NCBI GenBank assembly: GCA_018057705.1
Contig: JAGPDF010000021.1
Span: forward strand, 1-64,000
Reading direction: 5' to 3'
DNA from: Thermoanaerobaculia bacterium
GTDB lineage: Bacteria > Acidobacteriota > Thermoanaerobaculia > Multivoradales > JAGPDF01
DNA: 64,000 nt
Numbering within the stretch: the first letter of the stretch is position 1; every line of letters begins with the position of its first letter. Below the pieces are notes generated by a model. That model saw only the letters and a list, made by a program, of their open reading frames with translations, was not told the origin of the DNA and ran no database searches. This document shows, piece by piece, positions 31,249 to 39,786 of this stretch. The position numbers and the translations under genes are program-made.

Positions 31249-33930
31249 ATGGACAAACGTTTCGATCCGAAGAGCTACGAAAGCCGCTGGCAGGAGGAGT
31301 GGGCGGCCAGGGGCTACTTCACCTGCATCGTTCCGGCGGAGCCTCGCGACGCCGACGCGGCAGAGCCCTACTGCATCATGATTCCGCCGCCGAACATCAC
31401 CGGCAAGCTCCATATGGGGCATGCGCTGCAGTCGACCCTGCAGGATCTGCTCACGCGCTGGCGGCGCATGCAGGGCCGGAACTCTCTCTGGCTGCCAGGG
31501 ACGGACCATGCCGGCATCGCCACCCAGTTGATGGTCGAACGCGACCTGGCGAAAGAGGGCAAATCCCGCCACGACCTCGGACGCGAAGCCTTCCTCGAAC
31601 GGGTCTGGGCCTGGAAGGAGCAGTATCAGGGGAACATCCGCCGTCAGCTCGACCTCCTCGGCGCGTCGTGCGACTGGACCCGCGAGCGCTTCACGCTCGA
31701 CGAGGGTCTCTCGGTGGCCGTCCGCGAGGCTTTCGTGCGGCTGTTCGAAGAGGGGCGGATCACTCGCGGCGAGTATCTCGTGAACTGGTCCACCGGGCTG
31801 GATACCGCGATCTCCGATCTCGAAGTCGAGATGCGGCAGGTCAAGGACAAGCTCTGGAAGATCGCCTATCCGATCGCGGGCAGCAGCGAGCGCGTCGTCG
31901 TCGCGACGACCCGCCCCGAGACTCTGCTCGGCGACACCGCCCTCGCGGTGCACCCCGAAGACGACCGCTACCGGCATCTCCTCGGGAAGCGCGCCGTCGT
32001 CCCGGTCGCGGGGCGGGAGATTCCGTTCGTCGCCGACGAGTCGGTCGAACGCGACTTCGGCACCGGTGTGGTCAAGGTCACGCCGTACCACGACCTCGCC
32101 GACTTCGAGACCGGCCGCCGCCACGGCCTGCCCGGCATCCAGGTCATCGATCGCAAGGGGCGCATGACCGCAGCGGCGGGCGAGGACTTCGCCGGCCTCG
32201 AGGTCGACGCGGCACGCGAGCTCCTGCTCGCAAGACTTCGCGAGTCGGGACTGCTCGTGCACGAAGAGGACTACGTCCACAACGTCGGCTTCTGCCAGCG
32301 CAGCGGCGTGCGTGTTCAGCCGCTCATGTCGACGCAGTGGTTCTGCGACGTCTCGTCGATGGCTGCCGAGGCGCTCGCGGCGCAGAACGACGGCCGCCTC
32401 GAGCTCGTTCCGGCGTCGTGGGGAAAGACCTGGGAGCACTGGCTGGCGAATATCCGGCCGTGGTGCATCTCGCGGCAGCTGTGGTGGGGCCATCAGATTC
32501 CGGCCTGGTACGACGAGGCGGGAAACTGCTTCGTCGCCCGCAGCCGCGAAGCGGCCGTGGCCCAGGCTGGCCACGACCGGCTCACCCAGGATGCCGACGT
32601 TCTCGACACCTGGTTCTCGTCCGCGCTCTGGCCGTTCTCGACTCTCGGCTGGCCCGAGAAGAGCGCCGACCTCGACTACTACTATCCGACTTCGGTGCTG
32701 GTCACCGGGTTCGACATCCTGTTCTTCTGGGTGGCGCGCATGGTGATGATGGGACTTCACTTCACCGGCGCGAGCCCGTTCGCGCGCGTCCACCTGACCG
32801 GTCTCGTCCGCGACGCCGAAGGCGTCAAGATGTCGAAGACCAAAGGCAACGTCCTCGACCCCGAGGACCTCGTGCAGGAATACGGCGCCGACGCGGTGCG
32901 ATTCACGCTCGCGTTGCTCGACAGCCCCGGCCGTGACATTCCGCTCGACCCCGAGCGCATGGCCGGCTACCGCGCCTTCGGCAACAAGATCTGGAACGCC
33001 ACCCGCTTCGCGCTCTCCAAGGTCGGCGAGGCGCGGATTCCGGAGACGATCGACTTCGCGGAGCTCGCCCTGCCCGAGCGCTGGATCCTCTCGCGGCTCT
33101 CCGAGACCGCGCAGGCGGTCAGTCGGCATCTCGAGGAGTTCCGCTTCGACCTCGCCTGTTCCGCTCTCTACTCCTTCTTCTGGAGCGATTTCTGCGACTG
33201 GTACATCGAGATGGCGAAGCCGGGCTGCGATCCGGGAAGCGAAAGGCGGCTGGTAAAGGAAGTGCTTCTGCTGACGCTCGATCGGTCGCTGCGACTTCTG
33301 CACCCGGCGATGCCCTTCCTGACGGAAGAGCTGTGGCAGAGGTTGCCCGGCCACGAGGCCATCCACCCGCAGACCATCTGTCTGGCGGCCTTCCCTGCGA
33401 ACGAGCCCGACTGGGTCCTGTCCGCAGAGGACGAAGTTCTGATGAAGCTGTTCCAGGAGACGGTGACGATTCTCCGCAACGAGCGCGCCGACCGCAAGCT
33501 GACCCATCGGGTCAAGGCGGATCTGTATCTGCAGCCGGCCGCGGCGGGGGCCGCGACAGGCGCAATCGCAGGCCTGCGCTTTCTGGCCTCGGAGGACGTC
33601 CAGCGGCTGCTCTCGACGATCGCCGGAGTGCGGCGGGTGCTCGTCGAGCCGGCGCCGTCGGGCGCGATGAACAAGAGCGTCAGGGAAGGCGTCGAGATCA
33701 CGTCGGTGTTCGATATCCCCGCGGAGTCGGTCGATCTGGGCAAACTCCGGCTCGCGCTCGCCGTTTGTGAGGACAACATCGCCAAGGTCCGGGCACGGCT
33801 CGAGAGCGCGGACTTCGCGTCCAAGGCGCCGGCCGCCGTCGTCGACGGCGCACGCAAGAACCTGGACACCCTGGAGCTCGAACGCGCGCGTCTGCGAGCC
33901 GCTCTCGGGCTGGACCGCGACCCGGGCTGA
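31249..33930 (+). CDS. valS: Valyl-tRNA synthetase
   Basis: This class I synthetase charges tRNA-Val and edits threonine. The HIGH motif is GKLHMGHA, the editing domain is marked by TTRPETLLGDTALAVHPEDDRY, KMSKS is EGVKMSKTKGN, and the C-terminal coiled coil (LAVCEDNIAKVRARLESADFASKAP) is the usual tRNA-binding arm. I start at ATG 31249 (DKRFDPKSYESRW, the common ValS start), giving 893 aa. In-frame ATG 31225 and a TTG at 31183 with GGAG upstream are alternatives. birA starts one base after the stop. Confidence 0.96.
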   Translation: MDKRFDPKSYESRWQEEWAARGYFTCIVPAEPRDADAAEPYCIMIPPPNITGKLHMGHALQSTLQDLLTRWRRMQGRNSLWLPGTDHAGIATQLMVERDLAKEGKSRHDLGREAFLERVWAWKEQYQGNIRRQLDLLGASCDWTRERFTLDEGLSVAVREAFVRLFEEGRITRGEYLVNWSTGLDTAISDLEVEMRQVKDKLWKIAYPIAGSSERVVVATTRPETLLGDTALAVHPEDDRYRHLLGKRAVVPVAGREIPFVADESVERDFGTGVVKVTPYHDLADFETGRRHGLPGIQVIDRKGRMTAAAGEDFAGLEVDAARELLLARLRESGLLVHEEDYVHNVGFCQRSGVRVQPLMSTQWFCDVSSMAAEALAAQNDGRLELVPASWGKTWEHWLANIRPWCISRQLWWGHQIPAWYDEAGNCFVARSREAAVAQAGHDRLTQDADVLDTWFSSALWPFSTLGWPEKSADLDYYYPTSVLVTGFDILFFWVARMVMMGLHFTGASPFARVHLTGLVRDAEGVKMSKTKGNVLDPEDLVQEYGADAVRFTLALLDSPGRDIPLDPERMAGYRAFGNKIWNATRFALSKVGEARIPETIDFAELALPERWILSRLSETAQAVSRHLEEFRFDLACSALYSFFWSDFCDWYIEMAKPGCDPGSERRLVKEVLLLTLDRSLRLLHPAMPFLTEELWQRLPGHEAIHPQTICLAAFPANEPDWVLSAEDEVLMKLFQETVTILRNERADRKLTHRVKADLYLQPAAAGAATGAIAGLRFLASEDVQRLLSTIAGVRRVLVEPAPSGAMNKSVREGVEITSVFDIPAESVDLGKLRLALAVCEDNIAKVRARLESADFASKAPAAVVDGARKNLDTLELERARLRAALGLDRDPG

Positions 33931-33931
33931 C

Positions 33932-34750
33932 TTGGAAACCGGGCGTCCAGCCGTGACCGTGGAGGAGCTCTGCCAGGAGTGGAAGCGCGGGCTCGGTGGT
34001 GCATCCGGCTCGCCGCTCAATGGCCTCTTCCTGTCCCGGGTCGACTCGACACAGCGGCTGGCGCGGACGCTCCTCGACCAGTGCGTGCACGAAGACGAAG
34101 GCCCGCTGCCGTTCGTCGTGGCGGCACTCGAGCAATCGGCGGGGCGCGGGCGGCAGGGCAGGGAGTGGCGGAGCCCTCCGGGAAGCGGCCTCTATGCCAG
34201 CCTGGTGATCCCGGTCCCGGGAGGCGATCGCCTGCAGGAGCTTCCGATCCGGTCGGCGGCGGCGCTCGCGGAATTCGCGAGCGCGAGGATCCAGGGTGAG
34301 TGCCGGATCAAGTGGCCCAACGATCTCGTCGTCGGTCGCCACAAGCTCGGAGGGATCCTCGTCGACGCGGTGACTCCGCCGAGTCCGGCCGAGTCCTGGG
34401 CGATCATCGGTTTCGGTCTCAACTACCGGACTCCCGCGAGAGCGTTGGTGCCGGACGCCACCTCAGTGTTCGAAGAGGCCGTTCGCGGTCGCATCGAGGC
34501 GCCGCCCTTCGCGCGCTGGGTGGTCGAGGGCGTGAGCGCGGTCTGGGAGGCGGTGACGAGCGCCGAGGGAGACTGGGCGGAGCGCTTCGCGCGCCTTTCC
34601 GCTCATCGTGCTGGCGACACGATCCGGTTCAGGCTCGACGGGAAAGAAGTGGAAGGGACTTTCGGCGGCTTCGACGAGCACGGCTTCCTGCGGCTCGAGA
34701 CCGCTTCTGGAGTGCGCCGGATTCGATCCGGGGAGATCTATTCGTGGTGA
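33932..34750 (+). CDS. birA: Biotin-[acetyl-CoA-carboxylase] ligase
   Basis: This enzyme attaches biotin to carboxylase carrier domains. Motifs are RVDSTQRLAR, QSAGRGRQGREW (adenylate loop) and IKWPNDLVVGRHKLGGILVD, followed by a small C-terminal SH3-like domain. There is no N-terminal winged helix, so it is a ligase only and not a BirA repressor. The frame begins at TTG 33932, directly after valS; GTG 33953 is another option. birA followed by coaX is a common pair. Confidence 0.93.
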   Translation: METGRPAVTVEELCQEWKRGLGGASGSPLNGLFLSRVDSTQRLARTLLDQCVHEDEGPLPFVVAALEQSAGRGRQGREWRSPPGSGLYASLVIPVPGGDRLQELPIRSAAALAEFASARIQGECRIKWPNDLVVGRHKLGGILVDAVTPPSPAESWAIIGFGLNYRTPARALVPDATSVFEEAVRGRIEAPPFARWVVEGVSAVWEAVTSAEGDWAERFARLSAHRAGDTIRFRLDGKEVEGTFGGFDEHGFLRLETASGVRRIRSGEIYSW

Positions 34751-35538
34751 GCGTCCGCCAGTCTGCCGGAGTTCTCGTCGTCGTCGATGTCGGCAACACC
34801 AATACGGTCTTCGGCGTCTACCGGGGCGACGATCTGGTGGCGAATTTCCGCCTCTCGACCGACACCGAGCGCACCGCGGATGAATATGGCGCCATGCTGC
34901 TGCCGCTCTTCGGCCGGGCCGGCATCGATCCGGCCTCCGCTTCGGCGGTGATCGTCTCGTCCGTGGTGCCACCGCTCAACACCACCCTGACTCGGCTCTC
35001 CGCGGAGTTCTTCGGCCGCCCGCCGCTCTACGTCGAGCCGGGGATCCGCACCGGCATGCCGATCCGCTACGACAACCCGGCGGAGGTCGGCGCCGACCGC
35101 ATCGTCAACGCCGTGGCGGCGCGAGAGCTCTATGGGGCGCCCGTCGTCGTGGTCGACTTCGGAACCGCGACGACATTCGACCTCGTGAACGCCGCCGGAG
35201 AGTACTCGGGCGGGATCATCGCGCCTGGAATCCTGATCTCGGCCGAAGCACTCTTCGCTCATGCCTCGCGCCTCTACCGCGTCGATGTGCGGCGGCCGAC
35301 GGAGCTCATCGGCCGCAACACCGCCGGCGCCATGCAGGCCGGAATCTACTTCGGCTACATCGGCCTGGTCGACGGCATTCTCGAGCGCCTCCAGCACGAG
35401 ATTCCGGGCCTCCGCGAGATCGTCGCCACCGGCGGTCAGGCGGAGCTCATCGCCTCCGGGTCGCGCTTCATCCGCAAGACCGAGCCGCTGCTGACGATGA
35501 TCGGCCTGAAGCTGATCTATGAACGCAACCGCGCCTGA
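34744..35538 (+). CDS. coaX: Type III pantothenate kinase
   Basis: CoaX performs the first step of coenzyme A synthesis. The ASKHA-fold motifs are VVVDVGNTNTVFGVY (phosphate 1), GADRIVNAVAA and VVVDFGTATTFDLV (phosphate 2). The 264 aa are standard. The start is GTG 34744 with GGAG at a spacing of 8, overlapping the birA stop by 7 bases; the adjacent GTG 34747 is equivalent. Confidence 0.95.
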   Translation: MVSVRQSAGVLVVVDVGNTNTVFGVYRGDDLVANFRLSTDTERTADEYGAMLLPLFGRAGIDPASASAVIVSSVVPPLNTTLTRLSAEFFGRPPLYVEPGIRTGMPIRYDNPAEVGADRIVNAVAARELYGAPVVVVDFGTATTFDLVNAAGEYSGGIIAPGILISAEALFAHASRLYRVDVRRPTELIGRNTAGAMQAGIYFGYIGLVDGILERLQHEIPGLREIVATGGQAELIASGSRFIRKTEPLLTMIGLKLIYERNRA

Positions 35539-36256
35539 CGATCTTCCCTCGCCCGAGGATCACGCCTATTTCCTGAAGATCGAGCGTACCTTCCTGGGTC
35601 TGCGGAAGAAGGCGGCCCTGCTCACTCCGGCTGACTGGCAGGAGGCCCAGGGGTGGCACCGGCAGGGAATCCCGGCGGCACTCATCCAGGACGTGATGGA
35701 GAAGCTCTTCGAGCGCCAGGCGGCCCGAAAGGGCCGGACGATCTCGGGCCTGCGCTATTTCCGTGCGGCAGTCGAGGCTGCCTGGGAGGAGCTCTCGGCG
35801 CTCAAGGCGGGCGGTCGCGCCGAAGAGGCCGTCGCGCTGCCCGTCGAAGCCCGACTCGCCAACCTGGCTGGGAGCTTGCCCCGGGCGCTGCCATTGCGGC
35901 CGCGCTGGGCGGCGGCGCTCGCCGATCTCGCGGCCCGCGGTGGACCGGCGAGCGAGGTCGAAGAGGCCCTGCGCGCGCTCGATGCCGAGCTGCTCCAGGC
36001 GCTCGAAGCCAGCCTCCGCCCCGCCGGAAGCAAAGCGCTCGCCGACCAGGTCGAGCAGGCTCTCATCCGGCTGCGCGGGCGTCTGGCGGAGGACGAGATC
36101 GCCATCGCCAGCGCGCGGGTCATGGAGCAGTCGCTGCGCCGGCACTTCGAGGTGGCGGTGCTGTCGCTGTTCTCCCCCGAGGCGCAGGCCGAGAGCGCGG
36201 CGCCCGGGCCGCCGGACCTGCCGGCACCGCTCGCTGCGAAAGATAGCGGAGGCTGA
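35519..36256 (+). CDS. Hypothetical helical protein
   Basis: I cannot name this 245-aa protein. It starts inside the last 20 bases of coaX, so it is translationally coupled. The N-terminal 80 residues (SPEDHAYFLKIERTFLGLRKKAALLTPADW) are the most ordered and probably conserved. A long Ala/Leu/Glu-rich helical region follows and the tail is disordered and Pro-rich. No signal peptide, membrane segment or metal motif is seen. The pattern RQGIPAALIQDVMEKLFERQAARKG suggests a helix-turn-helix-like fold, but this is weak. Confidence 0.75.
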   Translation: MNATAPDDLPSPEDHAYFLKIERTFLGLRKKAALLTPADWQEAQGWHRQGIPAALIQDVMEKLFERQAARKGRTISGLRYFRAAVEAAWEELSALKAGGRAEEAVALPVEARLANLAGSLPRALPLRPRWAAALADLAARGGPASEVEEALRALDAELLQALEASLRPAGSKALADQVEQALIRLRGRLAEDEIAIASARVMEQSLRRHFEVAVLSLFSPEAQAESAAPGPPDLPAPLAAKDSGG

Positions 36257-36273
36257 TTCCGTCTTTACGGAAT

Positions 36274-38562
36274 GTGAAATCGGCGCACGCTCCGGCGGCC
36301 GTCCCTGCCCTCATCTTCCTCGCTGCGCTTTCTGCCGGGGGGCTGCTCGAATCCTCTCCCGTCGGGGCTCTGGTGGCCGGTGGCGCCCTCTCGGCCGCGC
36401 TCCGCGGGCGCGCCGGCGTCCGGCTGGCGGCTCTCTTCCTCGGGCTCCTGGTCGCCCGGCTCCAGCCCGACTCCCGGCTCGAGGCTTTCGATCCGACGCG
36501 TCCGGCGGAGGTCTCCGGCTGGGTTGCGGGCGATTGGCGGGAGGAGCCCGGAGGGGCGAGTGCGCCGCTGCGGCTCGACCTCGTTCGCCAGGGGATGCGG
36601 CTTTGGATCACGCCCCCTCCAGCCCGTCTGGAGGTCGCGAGCAGCATGGTTCGTCCGCCGGCCGGGAGCCGCGTCCGGGCGCGCGGCCACCTGACGCGGT
36701 CGCCGGGCTTCGCGAACGCCCATGGGATCGCCCCCGGGCCTTTTCGCCTGCGGGTCAAGTCGAACCGGCTCCTCGATGTGGAGTGCTCGCCGGCGCTGCC
36801 GCAGCGCGCGCTCCACCGGCTGCGCGCCATGGTGGCGCGACCGCTCGCCGAGGGCGCTCGCCGCCACCCGGGACTGGCCTATGCCCGGGGACTGCTGCTG
36901 GGCGACCTCGAGAGCGTCGCGGCGAGCGAGCGACTGGCGTTCCGGCGCTCGGGTCTCGCGCATCTGCTCGCGGTCTCCGGGATGAACGTGGCCCTGGTCG
37001 CCGGCGTCGCGGCGGCGCTCGCCTCCTTCTGCGGCCGGCGCCTTCGTCTCGGCCTCGTGGCTTCGGCGGTGCTCCTGCACCTCGCCCTGGTCGGGCCGGT
37101 GCCCTCGCTGCTGCGCGCGACCCTGATGACCGCTGCGGCCCTGCTCGGACTCATTCTCGAGCGGCGGGCTCTCGCCCTGCAGTCGCTCGCCATCGCCGCC
37201 ACCGCGATGGCTGCTTTCGATCCGCCGCTGGTGCGGAATCTGGGCTTCGGCCTCTCCTGCTCGGCCACTTTTGGTCTGGTGGTGCTCGCTCCGGCGGTGC
37301 TGCGCGGATGGGAGGCCGGAAGGCAGCCGGTGGCGATGGCGCTCGCGGTCTCCTGGTCGGCGCAGGCCGCGACCCTGCCTTGGTCGCTCTCGACTTTTGC
37401 GTATCTCACGCCGGCCGCTCCGCTGCTCAACCTCCTCGCCGTGCCGCTTGCCGGTCTGTTGCTGGTCGGGGCCCTCGCCTGGATCGCGCTCGCGCTGCTG
37501 TTTCCGGTGGCGAGCGACATTGCCGCCGTGCCCCTCGATTGGCTCGCTGAGCCCTTTCATTGGCTGCCGGCGCTGCCGGCATCGCCCTGGATCTGCCTCC
37601 CCGTGACACCTTCGTGGGGGCTCGGGCTGGCGCTGGCGGTGCTCGCCATGCTCGCCGGGAGCAGCCCGCGCTCGGCGCGCCGCGCGCTCCTCGGCGGTCT
37701 GCTGCTCGCCGCCCGGCCCCAGAGCCGGGTCGAGTATTCGACCGGGGTCGAATGGGTCGTAGCGGATGTCGGGCAAGGCGACGGCTCGCTGCTGCGTCGC
37801 GGACCGACCAACGTCCTCATCGACGGGGGTGGGGGCTCCGGGCGCCGTCCGCACAGTGGCGGCGGGCGGGACTTCGCAGCCCAGATCTGGCTGCCGCTCC
37901 TCGCAGCGCGGGGTGTCGGGCGGCTCGACGCCGTGGTCGTCACTCATGGCGACAGCGATCACTGCGGCGGGTTGATCGATGTCGCGAGCTACGTTCCGAT
38001 CCGCGAGGTCTGGGCCTCGCCCGAGCTCCGCGACCAGGGCTGTGTGCGGGAGATTCTCGAGCTCTCGCGAGCGCACTTCCGGGGACTCGGAGCCGGAGAC
38101 GCGGTGGCCGTCGGTGAGCTGCGCTTCCATGTCCTCGGTCCGCAGCGGGGAGGTTCCGGCAACGACAACGATCGCTCGCTGGTGCTCGCTGTCGAGGCGG
38201 AGGGCCGCCGCCTGCTGTTCACCGGCGATGTCGAACGCCGCGCCGAGCTCGCGCTCGTCTCCCGCGATCCCGAAGCCTTGCGTTGCGACCTTCTGAAGGT
38301 CGCCCACCACGGATCCGCGACCTCCTCCAGCGCTGCCTTCCTGGCGGCCGCCCGCCCCCGGCTGGCGCTCCTGTCGTCGGGGGCGGGGAATCGCTTCGGG
38401 CATCCTGCGCCTGCAGTCCTGGCGCGCCTCTCGCTCTCGGGAAGCCGGGCGTTGCGTACCGACCTCTGCGGCGGGATCGTCTTGCGCTGGCGCCGCGGCT
38501 CGCCGCTCGAGATCTCGCTGCCGGGCTCGCCCCGGGCCGTTCTCGGTCTGCCCAGCGAGTAG
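36274..38562 (+). CDS. comEC: ComEC/Rec2 family DNA-uptake channel
   Basis: ComEC carries single-stranded DNA across the inner membrane in natural transformation. The N-terminal DUF4131-like soluble domain is followed by the polytopic Competence domain (HLLAVSGMNVALVAG, then many hydrophobic helices). The C-terminus is a metallo-beta-lactamase domain with VVTHGDSDHCGG, DRSLVLAVEAEGRRLLFTGD and HHGSATSSSAAFL. The layout and length (762 aa) are complete. It starts at GTG 36274. No other competence genes are in the window apart from the unrelated pseudopilin at 47884. Confidence 0.92.
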   Translation: MKSAHAPAAVPALIFLAALSAGGLLESSPVGALVAGGALSAALRGRAGVRLAALFLGLLVARLQPDSRLEAFDPTRPAEVSGWVAGDWREEPGGASAPLRLDLVRQGMRLWITPPPARLEVASSMVRPPAGSRVRARGHLTRSPGFANAHGIAPGPFRLRVKSNRLLDVECSPALPQRALHRLRAMVARPLAEGARRHPGLAYARGLLLGDLESVAASERLAFRRSGLAHLLAVSGMNVALVAGVAAALASFCGRRLRLGLVASAVLLHLALVGPVPSLLRATLMTAAALLGLILERRALALQSLAIAATAMAAFDPPLVRNLGFGLSCSATFGLVVLAPAVLRGWEAGRQPVAMALAVSWSAQAATLPWSLSTFAYLTPAAPLLNLLAVPLAGLLLVGALAWIALALLFPVASDIAAVPLDWLAEPFHWLPALPASPWICLPVTPSWGLGLALAVLAMLAGSSPRSARRALLGGLLLAARPQSRVEYSTGVEWVVADVGQGDGSLLRRGPTNVLIDGGGGSGRRPHSGGGRDFAAQIWLPLLAARGVGRLDAVVVTHGDSDHCGGLIDVASYVPIREVWASPELRDQGCVREILELSRAHFRGLGAGDAVAVGELRFHVLGPQRGGSGNDNDRSLVLAVEAEGRRLLFTGDVERRAELALVSRDPEALRCDLLKVAHHGSATSSSAAFLAAARPRLALLSSGAGNRFGHPAPAVLARLSLSGSRALRTDLCGGIVLRWRRGSPLEISLPGSPRAVLGLPSE

Positions 38563-38565
38563 ACT
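38560..38565 (+). promoter_or_regulatory. Candidate -10 element before miaA
   Basis: TAGACT lies 10 bases before GTG 38576 and overlaps the comEC stop. No -35 is clear. It is one of several such hexamers close to start codons in this window. Confidence 0.3.
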
Positions 38566-38575
38566 AGCTGGCGCC

Positions 38576-39556
38576 GTGCCCCGCGTCTTCGCCATCGTCG
38601 GTCCCACCGCTTCGGGCAAGAGCGCGCTGGCGATGGAGCTCGCGGAGGCGACCGGAGGAGAGATCGTCAATGCGGATGCCCTCCAGGTCTATCGCGGCTT
38701 CGACATCGGCACGGCGAAGCCGTCGCCGGAAGAACGCCAGCGAGTGCCGCATCATCTCGTCGACATCCTCGACCCCGGCGCGCGTTATTCGGCCGGCGAG
38801 TTCGCGCGCCGGGCGCGCGCAGCGCTCGCGGAGATCGCCGCCCGCGGGCGGACCGCGATCCTGGTCGGCGGAAGCGGCCTCTATCTGCGGGCGCTCTGGT
38901 CCGGGATCGCGCCGTTGCCGCCGGTCGACGGGGCGGCCCGTGCGGCTCTGCTCGAGCGCCTGGAGCGCGAGGGGCTGGGGGCGCTCCATGCCGAGCTCGC
39001 GCGGCTCGACCCGCCCACGGCGGTGCGACTCGGCCCGGGCGACACGCAGCGCATCCTGCGCGCCCTCGAGGTCGCGGTCTCGACCGGGGAGACGCTGACA
39101 TCGTGGATCGCGAAGCAGCCGTTCGGAACGGCGCCGGTGGCGATGCACAAGGTCGGATTGACGCTTCCGCGCGGCCTTCTGTACGATGCCATCGCGGCCC
39201 GGGTGCAGAAGATGCTCGATGCGGGCTGGCTCGAGGAGGTGCGCGCTCTCCTGGTCAACGGAGTCGATCGTTCGGCGCCCGCGTTTCAGGCGATCGGGTA
39301 CCGGCAGTGGGTCGAGCTCCTGGACGGTGCGCGCGGTTTCGATGAGTCGTTGCAGACAGTGGTCACTTCGACGAGACGTTTCGCCAAGCGTCAGGAAACC
39401 TGGTTTCGTCGAGAGGAGGGAATCGTCTGGTGGGACGCCCGCAGGACCCGGGAGTGCTTGCTGTCCATGATGGAGATGCCTGAAGTGGCAGGTGCCGAGC
39501 CGGCGAAGACCGGCGGAATCGCGGAGCCAACCGGTGCAACGGGCGGCGGAGGTTAG
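38576..39556 (+). CDS. miaA: tRNA dimethylallyltransferase
   Basis: MiaA isopentenylates A37 of tRNAs that read UNN codons. The P-loop is GPTASGKS (residues 9-16); NADALQVYRGFDIGTAKPS and the HHLVDILDPGARYSAGEF block follow, with the QAIGYRQ and RRFAKRQETWF signatures near the end. The length of 326 aa includes a Gly/Thr-rich tail of about 25 residues beyond the usual end. It precedes hfq as in many bacteria. Confidence 0.95.
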   Translation: MPRVFAIVGPTASGKSALAMELAEATGGEIVNADALQVYRGFDIGTAKPSPEERQRVPHHLVDILDPGARYSAGEFARRARAALAEIAARGRTAILVGGSGLYLRALWSGIAPLPPVDGAARAALLERLEREGLGALHAELARLDPPTAVRLGPGDTQRILRALEVAVSTGETLTSWIAKQPFGTAPVAMHKVGLTLPRGLLYDAIAARVQKMLDAGWLEEVRALLVNGVDRSAPAFQAIGYRQWVELLDGARGFDESLQTVVTSTRRFAKRQETWFRREEGIVWWDARRTRECLLSMMEMPEVAGAEPAKTGGIAEPTGATGGGG

Positions 39557-39557
39557 C

Positions 39558-39770
39558 ATGAACAAGCCGAGCATCAATATCCAAGACGGATTCCTCTTTC
39601 AGAGTCTGAAGGACGGCCGGCCGATGAGCATCGAGCTCGTCACCGGCAAGCATCTCGAAGGCAAGATCCGGCGGTTCGATCGCTTCGCTGTCGTCGTCGA
39701 GATCGCGGGGCGCGAGGTCATGGTCTACAAGCACGCCATCGCGACCATCGCCCACTCGGGCGAAGGCTGA
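39558..39770 (+). CDS. hfq: RNA chaperone Hfq
   Basis: Hfq is an Sm-like hexamer that pairs small RNAs with mRNAs. Sm1 runs from QDGFLFQSLKDGRPMSIELV to FDRFAVVVEI, and Sm2 is VYKHAIATI, with the KH pair that binds U-rich 3' ends. It is short (70 aa), with almost no C-terminal tail. ATG 39558 with GGAGG at a spacing of 6 lies one base after the miaA stop. miaA-hfq order is conserved. Confidence 0.95.
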   Translation: MNKPSINIQDGFLFQSLKDGRPMSIELVTGKHLEGKIRRFDRFAVVVEIAGREVMVYKHAIATIAHSGEG

Positions 39771-39786
39771 CCGGCCGCAGCCGACA

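Noticed and set aside
30100-34020. 1306-codon minus-strand frame opposite the response regulator and valS
   Set aside because: It is a shadow of valS; no domain, signal peptide or ribosome site was seen.
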